A stretch of 64,000 nucleotides of DNA from JBCBWG01 sp039039985 (GTDB taxonomy: Bacteria; Pseudomonadota; Alphaproteobacteria; Rhizobiales; Hyphomicrobiaceae), in NCBI GenBank assembly GCA_039039985.1, contig JBCCOV010000001.1, positions 35,797 through 99,796 on the forward strand, given 5' to 3'. The position numbers and the translations under genes are program-made. Below are positions 32,851-41,886 of this stretch, in pieces. Position 1 is the stretch's first letter; the number at the start of each line of letters is the position of its first letter. The notes beneath the pieces are model-generated. The model made no database searches and had not been told where the DNA came from. It saw only the letters and a list, made by a program, of their open reading frames with translations.

Positions 32851-35800
32851 GTGGCGTCGGGTGAGCTTTGTAACAAGAGAATCAAACTCTTGCGCGCGAT
32901 AGAACACGCTTCAGGCCCTGGCGGCGAAACGAGCTCGGCACACGCCGGTCCCACCTTCATTCACCTGAAGGTGCATTCCGCCTATTCGCTGCTTGAGGGC
33001 GCATTGCCGATCGGCAAGCTCGCCGACCTGTGCAAGGGGCATGGATTTCCCGCGATCGCCCTGACCGATACGGATAATCTGTTCGGCATTCTGGAGTTCT
33101 CCGAAAAGCTATCCAAAGACGGGATACAGCCGATCGCCGGTCTTTGCCTTGGCGTGCGGTTCGACAATCCAACGGCGGAACCGGGCCTTGGCGGCGCGGC
33201 GACGGCGTTGCATCCCGACGGGCGGATTGCGCTCTACGCGATGAATGAGACGGGCTACGCCAATCTCATGAAGCTTGCGAGCCAAGCTTACTTCGACGTC
33301 GACGACGCGCTTGAGCCTCACGTCGCCGTTGAGCGACTGACAGACCATCACGACGGACTGATCCTGCTCACCGGCGGACCCGACGGCCCCATCGACGGAC
33401 CGCTCCTTCGTGGGCAGACGGCAATCGCAACGGAGCGCTTTCTGGCGCTCAAATCGCTGTTTGCAGACCGCATGTATGTTGAATTGCAGCGGCATGGTCG
33501 CGATACCGAGCGCCAAGTCGAGCGCGAATTGATCGCACTGGCTTACGACCATGATGTGCCGCTTGTCGCGACAAACGAGGCATACTTCGCGTCACCGTCG
33601 GACTACGAAGCGCACGATGCCCTGATTTGCATTGCCGGTGGGCGATACGTCGTCGAAGAAGACCGCCGCAGGCTTACGCCCGAGCACGATCTCAAGAGCG
33701 CCGATCAGATGGCTGCGCTCTTTCACGATCTGCCTGAAGCATTGGCCAACACGGTCGAGATTGCTCAACGGTGTGCGTTCCGGCCACTGGGCAAGGCGCC
33801 GATCCTGCCGCGGTTTGTGTCCGCCGGTGCAAACGCCAGCGCGGAGGAGCAGGTTGCAGCAGAGGCGGCAGAGCTTCGACGTCAGGCCCAGGACGGTCTG
33901 GCCGAGCGCCTGAAGGCCAACCCGCTGGCTGACGACCATTCTCGCGAAGACTACGAGCAACGGCTCGACTTCGAGCTTGGCATTATCGAGAGGATGGGGT
34001 TTCCAGGCTACTTTCTGATCGTTGCCGACTTCATCAAGTGGTCGAAGGCACAGGGCATCCCGGTCGGGCCAGGTCGTGGGTCCGGCGCCGGTTCGGTTGT
34101 TGCATGGTCGCTGACGATTACGGACCTCGACCCGCTGCGGTTCGGATTGCTCTTCGAGCGCTTTCTCAATCCCGAACGGATCTCGATGCCGGACTTCGAC
34201 ATCGACTTCTGTCAGGATCGCCGCGACGAAGTGATCCGCTACGTCCAACAGAAGTACGGTGACGATCGCGTCGCCCAGATCATCACGCACGGAAAGCTGC
34301 AAGCCAGGGCCGTGTTGCGGGATGTCGGCCGTGTCTTGCAAATGCCCTATGGCCAGGTCGACCGGCTGTGCAAACTGGTGCCGAACAATCCTGCAAACCC
34401 GGTCACGCTGCCCGAGGCGATCGAAGAGGAGCCGCGCCTGCAGGAGGCGCGCGACGAGGATCCGCAAGTCGCGGAACTGTTGGAAATCGGCCAAAAACTC
34501 GAAGGCCTGTATCGACACGCCTCGACCCACGCCGCCGGCATGGTGATTGGCGACCGGCCGCTCGACGAACTCGTGCCACTCTATCGCGATCCGAAGTCAA
34601 ATGTCCCGATCACTCAGTTCAACTGGAAGATGGTCGAGGCTGCGGGCCTCGTGAAGTTCGACTTTCTCGGACTGAAAACGCTGACGGTATTGCAGACCGC
34701 GGTCGAATTGATCAAGGCCGGCCGCGGGATCGATGTCGATCTCGGCGCTTTGCCGCTCGATGACACCGCGAGCTATGAACTTCTGGCGCGTGCCGATACG
34801 GTCGGCGTGTTCCAGCTGGAATCGACGGGAATGCGCGAGAGTCTGAAACAGCTCCGCCCGGACCGCTTCGAAGACATTATCGCGATGGTCGCGCTCTATC
34901 GCCCCGGCCCGATGTCGAACATCCCGACGTACATCAATCGGAAACACGGAGAAGAACCGGTCGACTGTCTCCATGACATGCTTGAGGGCATCCTGATGGA
35001 GACGTACGGCGTCATCATCTACCAAGAGCAGGTAATGCAGATTGCGCAGGTGATGGCCGGCTACAGCCTTGGCAAGGCCGACGTGCTGCGGCGCGCCATG
35101 GGTAAAAAAGACAAGGCCGCGATGGCGCAGCAGCAAGCCGAGTTCGTCAAAGGTGCCGTCGCGAATGGCGTGAAAGAGAAAGACGCCGCCTATATCTTTG
35201 AGCTGGTCGACAAGTTCGCTGGATATGGATTCAACAAGTCCCACGCAGCCGCTTATGCGCTCGTCGCCTATCAAACCGCTTATCTGAAGGCGAACTTCCG
35301 GGAAGAATTCCTGGCCGCGTCCATGACGCTGGACATGGCCAATACGGACAAATTGGCCGGCTTTGTTACGGAAGCGCGCAAGAGCGGGATCGCGGTCAAT
35401 CCGCCATGTGTGAACCGTTCCGAAGTCGCGTTCACGGTTGAGCGAAGCGCGACGGATCCCGCTGACCAACCCGGTGCCATTCGATACGCGCTTGCTGCGT
35501 TGAAAAACATTGGAGAGGCGGCGGTCGAGACGATCGTCGCGGCCCGCGCGGACGGCCCCTTCCAGTCGCTTGGAGATTTGGCGAGCCGGCTTGACCCGAA
35601 AGCTGTCAATCGGCGCGCCCTCGAAACGCTAGCGGCCGGTGGCGCGTTCGACAGTCTGGAAGAGAACCGGGCAGCGGTTCACGGCAATGCGGATCAGGTC
35701 CTCGCACATGCAGCGCGAACAGCTGAGAACGCGGCAAATGGCATCTCCGATTTGTTTGCCAGCGACTCCGGCGACGGTGGCGCGACTCTCGATCTTCGCG

Positions 35801-36462
35801 CGTGCAAGTCCTGGACGGAAATGGAGCGGCTCGACAAGGAGGCCGCCGCGATCGGCTTCTATCTCTCCGGCCACCCGCTGGAGCAGTATGCCGGCGTCAT
35901 GAAGCGCATCGGTATTACGACCTACGCTGACTTTGTCGAAGCCGTGACATCAGAAGGCGCAAGCGCGGGACGGATCGCGGGCATTGTCCAGTCGGCGCGG
36001 ATCCGCAAGTCCCAAAAAGGCAACCCATTCGCATTCGCCATGTTTTCCGACACCACCGGCCAGTTTGAGGCCGTCCTCTTTTCCGAGACGTTGTCGCGAT
36101 CCCGCGGCATGTTGGAGACAGGGACGCCTGTCGTGGTTGCCGTGGAGGCGGAACGCGACGGCGACAGCGTCCGCCTGCGCGCGCAAGGGCTTCAGTTGCT
36201 GGATGATGTTGTCAGTCAGGTCGCCGATGCGATTGTCCTGCACGTTGACCCGGCTACGCTGACGTCGCGCCGCAGCACCGACTTGATGTCAGGCTTGGCC
36301 GAAAGCCTGAAACCCGGGAAGGGCGAAATCAAAGTCCAGATGATGTTGTTGGATCAGGCGCGACAAGTGACCGTCAAACTCAACGGTCGGTTCGATACCG
36401 GACCGCAGGCACGTGGGCAGCTTCAGGCCTTGCCCGGTGTTCTCGACATTGTCGACGGGTAG
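32851..36462 (+). CDS. dnaE: DNA polymerase III subunit alpha
   Basis: About 1203 residues, replicative polymerase of the C family. The N-terminal PHP domain starts FIHLKVHSAYSLLEGALP (in part). The polymerase core has GPGRGSGAGSVVAWSL and the catalytic-aspartate motif PDFDIDFCQDRR, with FDFLGLKTLTVL further on. A helix-hairpin-helix (GYGFNKSHAAAYALVAY) and an OB-fold domain (GRIAGIVQSARIRKSQKG) follow in the last third. The start is uncertain: GTG 32851 is used, but TTG 32818 or a later TTG is possible, as about 45 residues precede the PHP domain. It is a lone gene 97 nt after the DUF4166 gene. Confidence 0.96.
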   Translation: MASGELCNKRIKLLRAIEHASGPGGETSSAHAGPTFIHLKVHSAYSLLEGALPIGKLADLCKGHGFPAIALTDTDNLFGILEFSEKLSKDGIQPIAGLCLGVRFDNPTAEPGLGGAATALHPDGRIALYAMNETGYANLMKLASQAYFDVDDALEPHVAVERLTDHHDGLILLTGGPDGPIDGPLLRGQTAIATERFLALKSLFADRMYVELQRHGRDTERQVERELIALAYDHDVPLVATNEAYFASPSDYEAHDALICIAGGRYVVEEDRRRLTPEHDLKSADQMAALFHDLPEALANTVEIAQRCAFRPLGKAPILPRFVSAGANASAEEQVAAEAAELRRQAQDGLAERLKANPLADDHSREDYEQRLDFELGIIERMGFPGYFLIVADFIKWSKAQGIPVGPGRGSGAGSVVAWSLTITDLDPLRFGLLFERFLNPERISMPDFDIDFCQDRRDEVIRYVQQKYGDDRVAQIITHGKLQARAVLRDVGRVLQMPYGQVDRLCKLVPNNPANPVTLPEAIEEEPRLQEARDEDPQVAELLEIGQKLEGLYRHASTHAAGMVIGDRPLDELVPLYRDPKSNVPITQFNWKMVEAAGLVKFDFLGLKTLTVLQTAVELIKAGRGIDVDLGALPLDDTASYELLARADTVGVFQLESTGMRESLKQLRPDRFEDIIAMVALYRPGPMSNIPTYINRKHGEEPVDCLHDMLEGILMETYGVIIYQEQVMQIAQVMAGYSLGKADVLRRAMGKKDKAAMAQQQAEFVKGAVANGVKEKDAAYIFELVDKFAGYGFNKSHAAAYALVAYQTAYLKANFREEFLAASMTLDMANTDKLAGFVTEARKSGIAVNPPCVNRSEVAFTVERSATDPADQPGAIRYALAALKNIGEAAVETIVAARADGPFQSLGDLASRLDPKAVNRRALETLAAGGAFDSLEENRAAVHGNADQVLAHAARTAENAANGISDLFASDSGDGGATLDLRACKSWTEMERLDKEAAAIGFYLSGHPLEQYAGVMKRIGITTYADFVEAVTSEGASAGRIAGIVQSARIRKSQKGNPFAFAMFSDTTGQFEAVLFSETLSRSRGMLETGTPVVVAVEAERDGDSVRLRAQGLQLLDDVVSQVADAIVLHVDPATLTSRRSTDLMSGLAESLKPGKGEIKVQMMLLDQARQVTVKLNGRFDTGPQARGQLQALPGVLDIVDG

Positions 36463-36695
36463 TCGGACGGCGCGGATTCATCACGCGCGCACGTCGGGCT
36501 TGGAGTGTGGTGGCTGAGCCACATAATTTCGCCACAATCCACTTGCCGCAGCAAACAAGCAATCAACCAGTCCTGGGCGTGTGTTACCGAACGCGCGTCA
36601 CGCTGGCTCGACAACATCATAACACCTTGGGCCGCGCGATCCCTCGCCAGCAGGTGAGTGTGCGTATTTTGAGTTTGTTTTGGGGGGAGACGACG

Positions 36696-38858
36696 ATGGC
36701 CGAACAGGGTCTTCGCGCGCGCGCAGAAACGCGCTCATTGCTAACGGTGAGAACCAGTTCGCGCCTGATACCGATCATTCTGCTCTTGGTCGTCATCGCC
36801 TTTCTCGTAGCCGGTAATACCGGCGAGACGTTGCGGCAACTGGCAATCACAACCGGTTTTGTAACGGAAGACTCGGTTGACACGGTAACGCTGCAAACAT
36901 TTGTCGACGTGTTGAATTCGAACGACGAAGCAACGACAGAGAGAATTGCCGAAAAAATCAAAGGGCTGACCGCGGCGCAGTTTTTTACGGACATCGTGCT
37001 GCCGGCATTTTCTGTTTTCTTTTCACAGATGCTGGATGACTTCAAGAAGATCGCGCTGAATATATTTCAGACGTTTTGGCAGATTGGTTTGTACGCCCTT
37101 GTTCCAGGGATCGCCGGCCTTGTTTATCGTCGCAGTTTCTGGACCTGGTTTTCAGGGTCATTTGTTCTCTTGTTTGTTCTGAATGCCACTGGATTGTTTG
37201 GCGGCCTGACAACGGCCGATACCATGCCCATCTCGGGGCAGATCTTCTTCTTCATCGTTGCGCAAATTGCATTCCTTCTAGCCGTAAAACGGCTGCATCG
37301 TCATACCAACTGGATGCCATCAATATTGCCGCCGCTTGCTTTTAACGCGCTGCTGTTGGTCTTGATGTTGTTCGTTGGGTTCGTCCTGCTTACGGACTGG
37401 CTCCCAGGTTTTCCGGACGGAACGGTGAGCGGCGCCTGGAATGCGGTTTTCGGCGCGGGTGTTCTATCGTGGATACTCAAGATGGAGTTTGTCTTCATCG
37501 CCTTGCCGACACTTTACTTCCTGCTGCGCGCATCACCAGCGTGGCTGGGGCGGGCGCCGAAGAACATCGTCGTCTGCTTCGATGGCACGAGTAATACACC
37601 GGAGCAGTACGAACTCGGCCTGCTGGCGCAGACCAATGTCTTTAAGCTGTTCAAAATGCTGAAATCGGATAAAGGAAAAACATCTGGCGCGACCGGCTTG
37701 TTTGATGCAAGTCTGTTTAAAAAATATGAGAACAAACAGATTGCATTCTACTACACCGGCGTTGGCAACCGGTTCGATAATGACCCGATATCGCAGACGC
37801 TCGGCCTTGCAGTTGGATTTGGCGCCAGCGCCGTTATTGACCGGGCTTATCTGGATATCATGCGCGTCTATCGTCCCGAGGACCGCGTCTATATTTTCGG
37901 CTTCAGTCGCGGCGCCGCCATGGCGCGTCTGCTGGCCCGGGCGATTGATGAGCGGGGTGCGCCCAAAACCGTTTGGTCGATGCAGCTGTTCGGGCGGCAT
38001 TGGACGATTTGGCAGTCCGGCCAGCGCAGAGAGGTGCCAATCAGCGTACTTGGCTGCTGGGATACGGTCGGGTCATTCGGGATCGCCAAGACGATCGCCG
38101 GGATCAATTTCCAGCAAATGAACATGTTCAAGGACTTGACCGTTCCGGAAACGGTCGAGCGCGCGTATCACCTGGTCGCGCTCGATGAACAGCGGGACTC
38201 GTTCGAACCAACATTGATGGACCCGGATCCGATCACGCCCGAGCGCATTACGGAGATCTGGTACAGCGGCGATCATGCCAATGTCGGCGGCGGCTGGGCA
38301 ACGGATCGCTTGTCCGATCTGACATTGGACTTCATGCTGCAGAACGTGAGTAGTGGCTATGCGAAGGCGGTTGGTGACGACCCCGGCGATGAGGCGTGGG
38401 GGCTGTTCTTGACCGCAGTGAATCGACAAACGGTTCCCGCCGCCGAGCAGGCCGCAGAAGGGGCTGCCGAAATTCACCCTGATCCTTTAGGACAGCTCCG
38501 CAGTTGGTCGAGCATGCTGTACACCTACCGCCCGCGCAAACTGCCATCTCATGCCGTGATTTCCGAGACCGTCTTCGAGCGGATGACCAACGCGATACCG
38601 GTCTATGCGCCGGAGAGCTTGTTCAATCACAACGAGGAACTCGACAAGAAGCGCGATGCAATCGCCAAGGAAGTCGCGCGGCTCGGCGAAACCAACTCGC
38701 TGACACCGGACGAGCGCGAGCGGGTGCTGGCGTTCAAGGACACACTTCGTCTGAAGCGCTGGCCGGACTATCGCGACGCGTTGGAAAAGGAGCGCGCACC
38801 GAAAAAGCCGGCTGAGCTTCTCTCGAACGCGGAGCGCGGCGTGGTTCGTCACGGCTGA
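36696..38858 (+). CDS. Membrane-anchored DUF2235 alpha/beta hydrolase
   Basis: 720 residues in two parts. The first 290 contain about seven hydrophobic segments (for example LIPIILLLVVIAFLVAG, IFQTFWQIGLYALVPGIAGL and FIALPTLYFLLRASP). From KNIVVCFDGTSNTP at about residue 288 there is a DUF2235 domain: nucleophile elbow GFSRGAA near residue 402 and WYSGDHANVGGGW near residue 522, where the family has an acid/His region. This family includes type VI secretion phospholipase effectors of the Tle1 kind, but no secretion gene is nearby, and the membrane part argues for an endogenous role. ATG 36696 follows a GGGGGGAG Shine-Dalgarno by 6 nt. Confidence 0.82.
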   Translation: MAEQGLRARAETRSLLTVRTSSRLIPIILLLVVIAFLVAGNTGETLRQLAITTGFVTEDSVDTVTLQTFVDVLNSNDEATTERIAEKIKGLTAAQFFTDIVLPAFSVFFSQMLDDFKKIALNIFQTFWQIGLYALVPGIAGLVYRRSFWTWFSGSFVLLFVLNATGLFGGLTTADTMPISGQIFFFIVAQIAFLLAVKRLHRHTNWMPSILPPLAFNALLLVLMLFVGFVLLTDWLPGFPDGTVSGAWNAVFGAGVLSWILKMEFVFIALPTLYFLLRASPAWLGRAPKNIVVCFDGTSNTPEQYELGLLAQTNVFKLFKMLKSDKGKTSGATGLFDASLFKKYENKQIAFYYTGVGNRFDNDPISQTLGLAVGFGASAVIDRAYLDIMRVYRPEDRVYIFGFSRGAAMARLLARAIDERGAPKTVWSMQLFGRHWTIWQSGQRREVPISVLGCWDTVGSFGIAKTIAGINFQQMNMFKDLTVPETVERAYHLVALDEQRDSFEPTLMDPDPITPERITEIWYSGDHANVGGGWATDRLSDLTLDFMLQNVSSGYAKAVGDDPGDEAWGLFLTAVNRQTVPAAEQAAEGAAEIHPDPLGQLRSWSSMLYTYRPRKLPSHAVISETVFERMTNAIPVYAPESLFNHNEELDKKRDAIAKEVARLGETNSLTPDERERVLAFKDTLRLKRWPDYRDALEKERAPKKPAELLSNAERGVVRHG

Positions 38859-38962
38859 GGTTACGCCGTACCGGCGCGAGGTGCTTGATCAGCCTGGGCA
38901 TGCCCTCCCTTTGGGACCGCGCCCAAGCCGTTTCGTCTGCTGTCGACCGGTGCAAAGTGCGC

Positions 38963-39778
38963 CTACGACTTACTGAGGCCAGCCGCAAAATCAACCAGAG
39001 CGTCGGCCAGAGCGGCCGGCTGTTCAACCGGCACCATGTGACCGGCATCGGGCAAATCGACCCGCGTGAGATTCGGGATACGACGAGACAGCTCGTCGAC
39101 ATCGGCCGGATCACGAAAGACGCGATCCTGCAATCCGGTGATCGAGAGGGTTGGGATGCTGATTGTTTCGTACGGGATGTCCCAGTCGGCTGAGATCCCG
39201 CTTCTCAGAAGCATCAAGGTGCCATCACCTTCAGGTAATGGTGCGTAGTCCGTACTGAAAAACGCATCTCGGTTCTCGGCCTGCCAAGCCTGGTTCATCA
39301 GCAATGGCGCGTAGAAATCGCGCATCATGGCGAGGCCACCGGTTTCCGCCATGCGCACAACGGCATGATTGACCCAGTCCAATCGTGGGCCGGATTTGCG
39401 GAGCGTGTTGATCAGGACAAGGCCGACCGCCGCGCCGACCCCGCCCTTGAGGTGGGCGCGAATGGCGTAAAGGCCACCGATCGACAGACCAACGTAAACC
39501 AGGCGTTTGGGCTGCAATTCGCCGATCAGCGATAGGGAATCGGATACGATCGTCTCTTCATCCGTTTGCGTGATCGTGAAGCTGGTTTCCGGTTGTCCGC
39601 GGAAGTTCCAGGCGAGTAACCCGTGGCCGGCGGCTTGCAACCTGTCCCCGACGGACTGCAGCCACATGCCGCGATCGCCAGACAATGCGTTGAAAAACGC
39701 AAACGTGACGCCTTCGTCGCCGGGTGGGATGTCATCGTAAGGAAATGACTCGTGATTCGAGAGCGTATGCGTGGGCAA
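38963..39778 (-). CDS. Alpha/beta hydrolase
   Basis: 271 residues. The nucleophile elbow GLSIGG places Ser99, LQDRVF places Asp218, and DAGHMVP places His247, a complete catalytic triad in the expected order. The substrate (ester, lactone or other) is not predictable. The start is TTG 39778, supported by GGAGGA 6 nt upstream on this strand; no other start fits before the first conserved strand. The gene is convergent with the DUF2235 gene and divergent from the Arg-rich protein gene. Confidence 0.88.
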   Translation of the reverse strand: MPTHTLSNHESFPYDDIPPGDEGVTFAFFNALSGDRGMWLQSVGDRLQAAGHGLLAWNFRGQPETSFTITQTDEETIVSDSLSLIGELQPKRLVYVGLSIGGLYAIRAHLKGGVGAAVGLVLINTLRKSGPRLDWVNHAVVRMAETGGLAMMRDFYAPLLMNQAWQAENRDAFFSTDYAPLPEGDGTLMLLRSGISADWDIPYETISIPTLSITGLQDRVFRDPADVDELSRRIPNLTRVDLPDAGHMVPVEQPAALADALVDFAAGLSKS

Positions 39779-40086
39779 GGGCGTCCTCCGTGTCGGACTT
39801 CGGATGTCACATTGGCGAAGGACATTAGCACCGGGAAGGCCGATCGCGCACAGCTGCTCTGCTTTTGCAGGTCAGAGCGACGCAGTGGTCCAGATTACCG
39901 CGCATTCAAACAATAGCCTTATCATGGCGTTAACCGATGCATGTCGGGATGCAAGTACGCTACCTAGCCGTCAGCTGACGTTCATCTTTCTGGCTGCATC
40001 ATGTCACTATGGCGAGACGCGGGGCTGCGGAGTGACGGTTTGAACCAATCCGTGCGGCAGGCCGGCTTTTTGAAGGGAGAAATCGG
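39779..40086. other. 308-nt divergent intergenic region
   Basis: This gap separates the hydrolase gene (leftward) and the Arg-rich protein gene (rightward) and must hold both promoters. The rightward gene has AAGGGAGA 6 nt before its ATG. No convincing -35/-10 pair, repeat or RNA gene was seen; short open frames here have no ribosome-binding site. Confidence 0.6.
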
Positions 40087-40485
40087 ATGTTCCATCGAGT
40101 GTGCGCCGCAGCGTTGATCGCGTGTGGCTTAACGGTCTCCGGCGCCAGCGCGGCTCAGATGCCGAGCCCGGCAAGCAAGGCTGGACAGCTGGCCGGCGGT
40201 TTTTCCGTTGCGCTGCCTGGTATTGGGGCGAAAGGCCCTGGCGCGACCAAAAAGTTGAAAGTCGCACAACGTCGTAATCGCCGGCGCTCGCGCCGCCGTC
40301 GCAATCGCAATCGCAACATCGCGATTGGTATTGGCGCGCTCACGGTGCTCGGTATTGCGGCCGCCGCTGCAAACGAGGCAGAGGCCAAGCGTTTCCGGCG
40401 CAATTGCCGCCGTTGGCTGCGGCGCTGTGACCGCGGCAACCTGCGGGCTTGCGACAGATACGACGAGTACTGCGCGGAGTACTAG
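40087..40485 (+). CDS. Small secreted Arg-rich protein with Cys-rich tail
   Basis: 132 residues. A signal peptide (about 1-22, ending SGASA) is followed by a linker, a highly basic stretch RRNRRRSRRRRNRNRN at about 62-77, a hydrophobic Ala/Ile segment, and a tail with four cysteines in the pattern C-x6-C-x6-AC-x6-C (CRRWLRRCDRGNLRACDRYDEYC is the region, quoted here only in part as GNLRACDRYDEYC). Similar Cys tails appear on small exported alphaproteobacterial proteins of unknown function. The Shine-Dalgarno is good. An intrinsic terminator 25 nt after the stop supports a single-gene transcript. Confidence 0.72.
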   Translation: MFHRVCAAALIACGLTVSGASAAQMPSPASKAGQLAGGFSVALPGIGAKGPGATKKLKVAQRRNRRRSRRRRNRNRNIAIGIGALTVLGIAAAAANEAEAKRFRRNCRRWLRRCDRGNLRACDRYDEYCAEY

Positions 40486-40509
40486 GAGCTCTGACAATCG
40501 TCTTTGGAG

Positions 40510-40545
40510 CGCGGTGGCGACAGGTTCGCCGCCGCGTTTTTGTTT
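40510..40545 (+). terminator. Intrinsic terminator after the Arg-rich protein gene
   Basis: An 11-bp stem (CGCGGTGGCGA with TCGCCGCCGCG, one G-T wobble) around the loop CAGGT is followed directly by TTTTTGTTT. It is the best Rho-independent terminator in the window and separates the Arg-rich gene from rpsB. Confidence 0.88.
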
Positions 40546-40598
40546 CTATGAGGCAGTACAGCGACGCTGTGCAAGCCGGACAGGCTCTCGACCTTCCG

Positions 40599-40632
40599 TC
40601 TGATCCGCAGTGTATTCTGATCCGCAATGTAT
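40599..40632. repeat. 17-nt tandem direct repeat upstream of rpsB
   Basis: Two copies of TCTGATCCGCAGTGTAT lie end to end (40599-40615 and 40616-40632) and differ at one position (G/A). They are 155 nt upstream of the rpsB ATG and 54 nt after the terminator, so they could be an operator in the rpsB promoter region or a recent slippage duplication. Confidence 0.8.
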
Positions 40633-40786
40633 GAAGTCTCTTGCCAAAACGGTGCTTTTGGGTTAAGCGCGCGTCATCTCACACGCACTCCTTACGTAGT
40701 TGCGAGCCAATTCTCGCAATTTCGACCGGTGGCCGCCTTGTCGGCTTCGCGGGGTGCGGCGGATCAACCGGAAACCAGGACGGATT

Positions 40787-41782
40787 ATGCTGCCAACGTT
40801 CAATATGCGTCAGCTGCTCGAGGCTGGCGTTCACTTCGGCCACCAAACGCATCGGTGGAACCCGAAAATGGCGCCGTACATCTACGGCGAACGCAACAAC
40901 ATACACGTTGTTGATTTGACCCAGACGGTGCCGCTGCTGCACCAGGCCCTGCTCAAAGTATCGGATACTGTGGCGTCTGGGGGGCGGGTGCTCTTCGTCG
41001 GAACGAAACGCCAGGCGACCGAGGCGATTGCAGACGGGGCGCAGCGGTCGGCGCAGTACTTCATCAACTATCGCTGGCTTGGCGGGACGTTGACGAACTG
41101 GAAGACGATTTCGCTGCGGATCCGGCATTTGCGTCAGCTGAACGACATTCTTGAAGGCGAGACGCAAGGGCGCACAAAAAAAGAGATCCTCAATCTCACG
41201 CGCGAGCGGGACAAGCTCAATCAGTCCCTTGGTGGGATCAAGGACATGGGTGGAACGCCCGATCTGCTGTTCGTGATCGACACCAACAAAGAGGCGATTG
41301 CGATTGCCGAGGCGCGGAAACTGAAGATCCCGATTATCGCGGTGGTCGACAGCAACTGCGATCCCGATGGGATCGATTTCCCGATTCCAGGTAATGACGA
41401 TGCCGGCCGCGCAATTACGCTGTATTGCGACTTGATCGCACGCGCTGCAATCGACGGACTGGAGCGGAGCGCCGCAGCGTCGGGCATCGACCTGGGTGCG
41501 TCTGAAGCGCCTGCGGCCGAGGAACTGCCGGCTGACGCGCCGACGTTCCAGGGGATCGAGGGCCCACGCGGCGAACCGGATGATCTGAAACTCCTGCCGG
41601 GTCTGACCGACAAAATGGAGCAACGGCTCTATGAGGTTGGCGTTTATCACTATTGGCAAATCGCGGACCTGGACCCCGAGCAAGCGGCGTTGCTTGACGC
41701 GCAGCTGAAGTTGGAAGGTCAGATCGAGGCCGGCGGTTGGATCGCCGAGGCGAAGAAGCGCGTCGAGGCAGAAGCCGCATAA
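40787..41782 (+). CDS. rpsB: 30S ribosomal protein S2 with C-terminal extension
   Basis: 331 residues, about 80-90 longer than E. coli S2. The S2 body is complete: MRQLLEAGVHFGHQTHRWNPKM (in part, LEAGVHFGHQTHRWNPKM), FVGTKRQA, YRWLGGTLTNWKT and VVDSNCDPDGIDFPIPGND (in part). After an acidic Ala/Pro linker, the tail from about residue 263 (DDLKLLPGLTDKMEQRLYEV) reads as a helix-hairpin-helix-like domain seen as an add-on in some alphaproteobacterial proteins. ATG 40787 has AGGA 7 nt upstream. It forms the usual rpsB-tsf-pyrH-frr order. Confidence 0.97.
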   Translation: MLPTFNMRQLLEAGVHFGHQTHRWNPKMAPYIYGERNNIHVVDLTQTVPLLHQALLKVSDTVASGGRVLFVGTKRQATEAIADGAQRSAQYFINYRWLGGTLTNWKTISLRIRHLRQLNDILEGETQGRTKKEILNLTRERDKLNQSLGGIKDMGGTPDLLFVIDTNKEAIAIAEARKLKIPIIAVVDSNCDPDGIDFPIPGNDDAGRAITLYCDLIARAAIDGLERSAAASGIDLGASEAPAAEELPADAPTFQGIEGPRGEPDDLKLLPGLTDKMEQRLYEVGVYHYWQIADLDPEQAALLDAQLKLEGQIEAGGWIAEAKKRVEAEAA

Positions 41783-41818
41783 TCTGCCGCGCGCCGAGGC
41801 ATTGTCACAAGACAGTCA

Positions 41819-41845
41819 TGTGACCCACATAACCGGTGGGTCACA
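41819..41845 (+). promoter_or_regulatory. Perfect hairpin between rpsB and tsf
   Basis: TGTGACCCAC and GTGGGTCACA form a perfect 10-bp stem around a 7-nt loop, 36 nt after rpsB and 41 nt before tsf. There is no T-tract. It is placed where partial termination or mRNA processing could set the S2 to EF-Ts ratio. Confidence 0.6.
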
Positions 41846-41886
41846 AACGCACCGCTGCAATCTGCACGCAATTAGAGAGCTGAACG

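Larger units (their letters stand above)
40486..40786. other. 301-nt region between the Arg-rich gene and rpsB
   Basis: This stretch holds the intrinsic terminator of the upstream gene (40510-40545), a 17-nt tandem repeat (40599-40632) and the untranslated leader of rpsB. TTGCCA near 40643 with TAAGCG about 17 nt on is a weak promoter candidate. No gene was recognised in it. Confidence 0.6.

Noticed and set aside
34597..35469. 290-codon open frame on the - strand opposite dnaE
   Set aside because: Antisense shadow in the polymerase core of dnaE, no motif and no ribosome-binding site.
40679..41683. 334-codon open frame on the - strand opposite rpsB
   Set aside because: Antisense shadow of rpsB; runs through the rpsB leader with no start signal.
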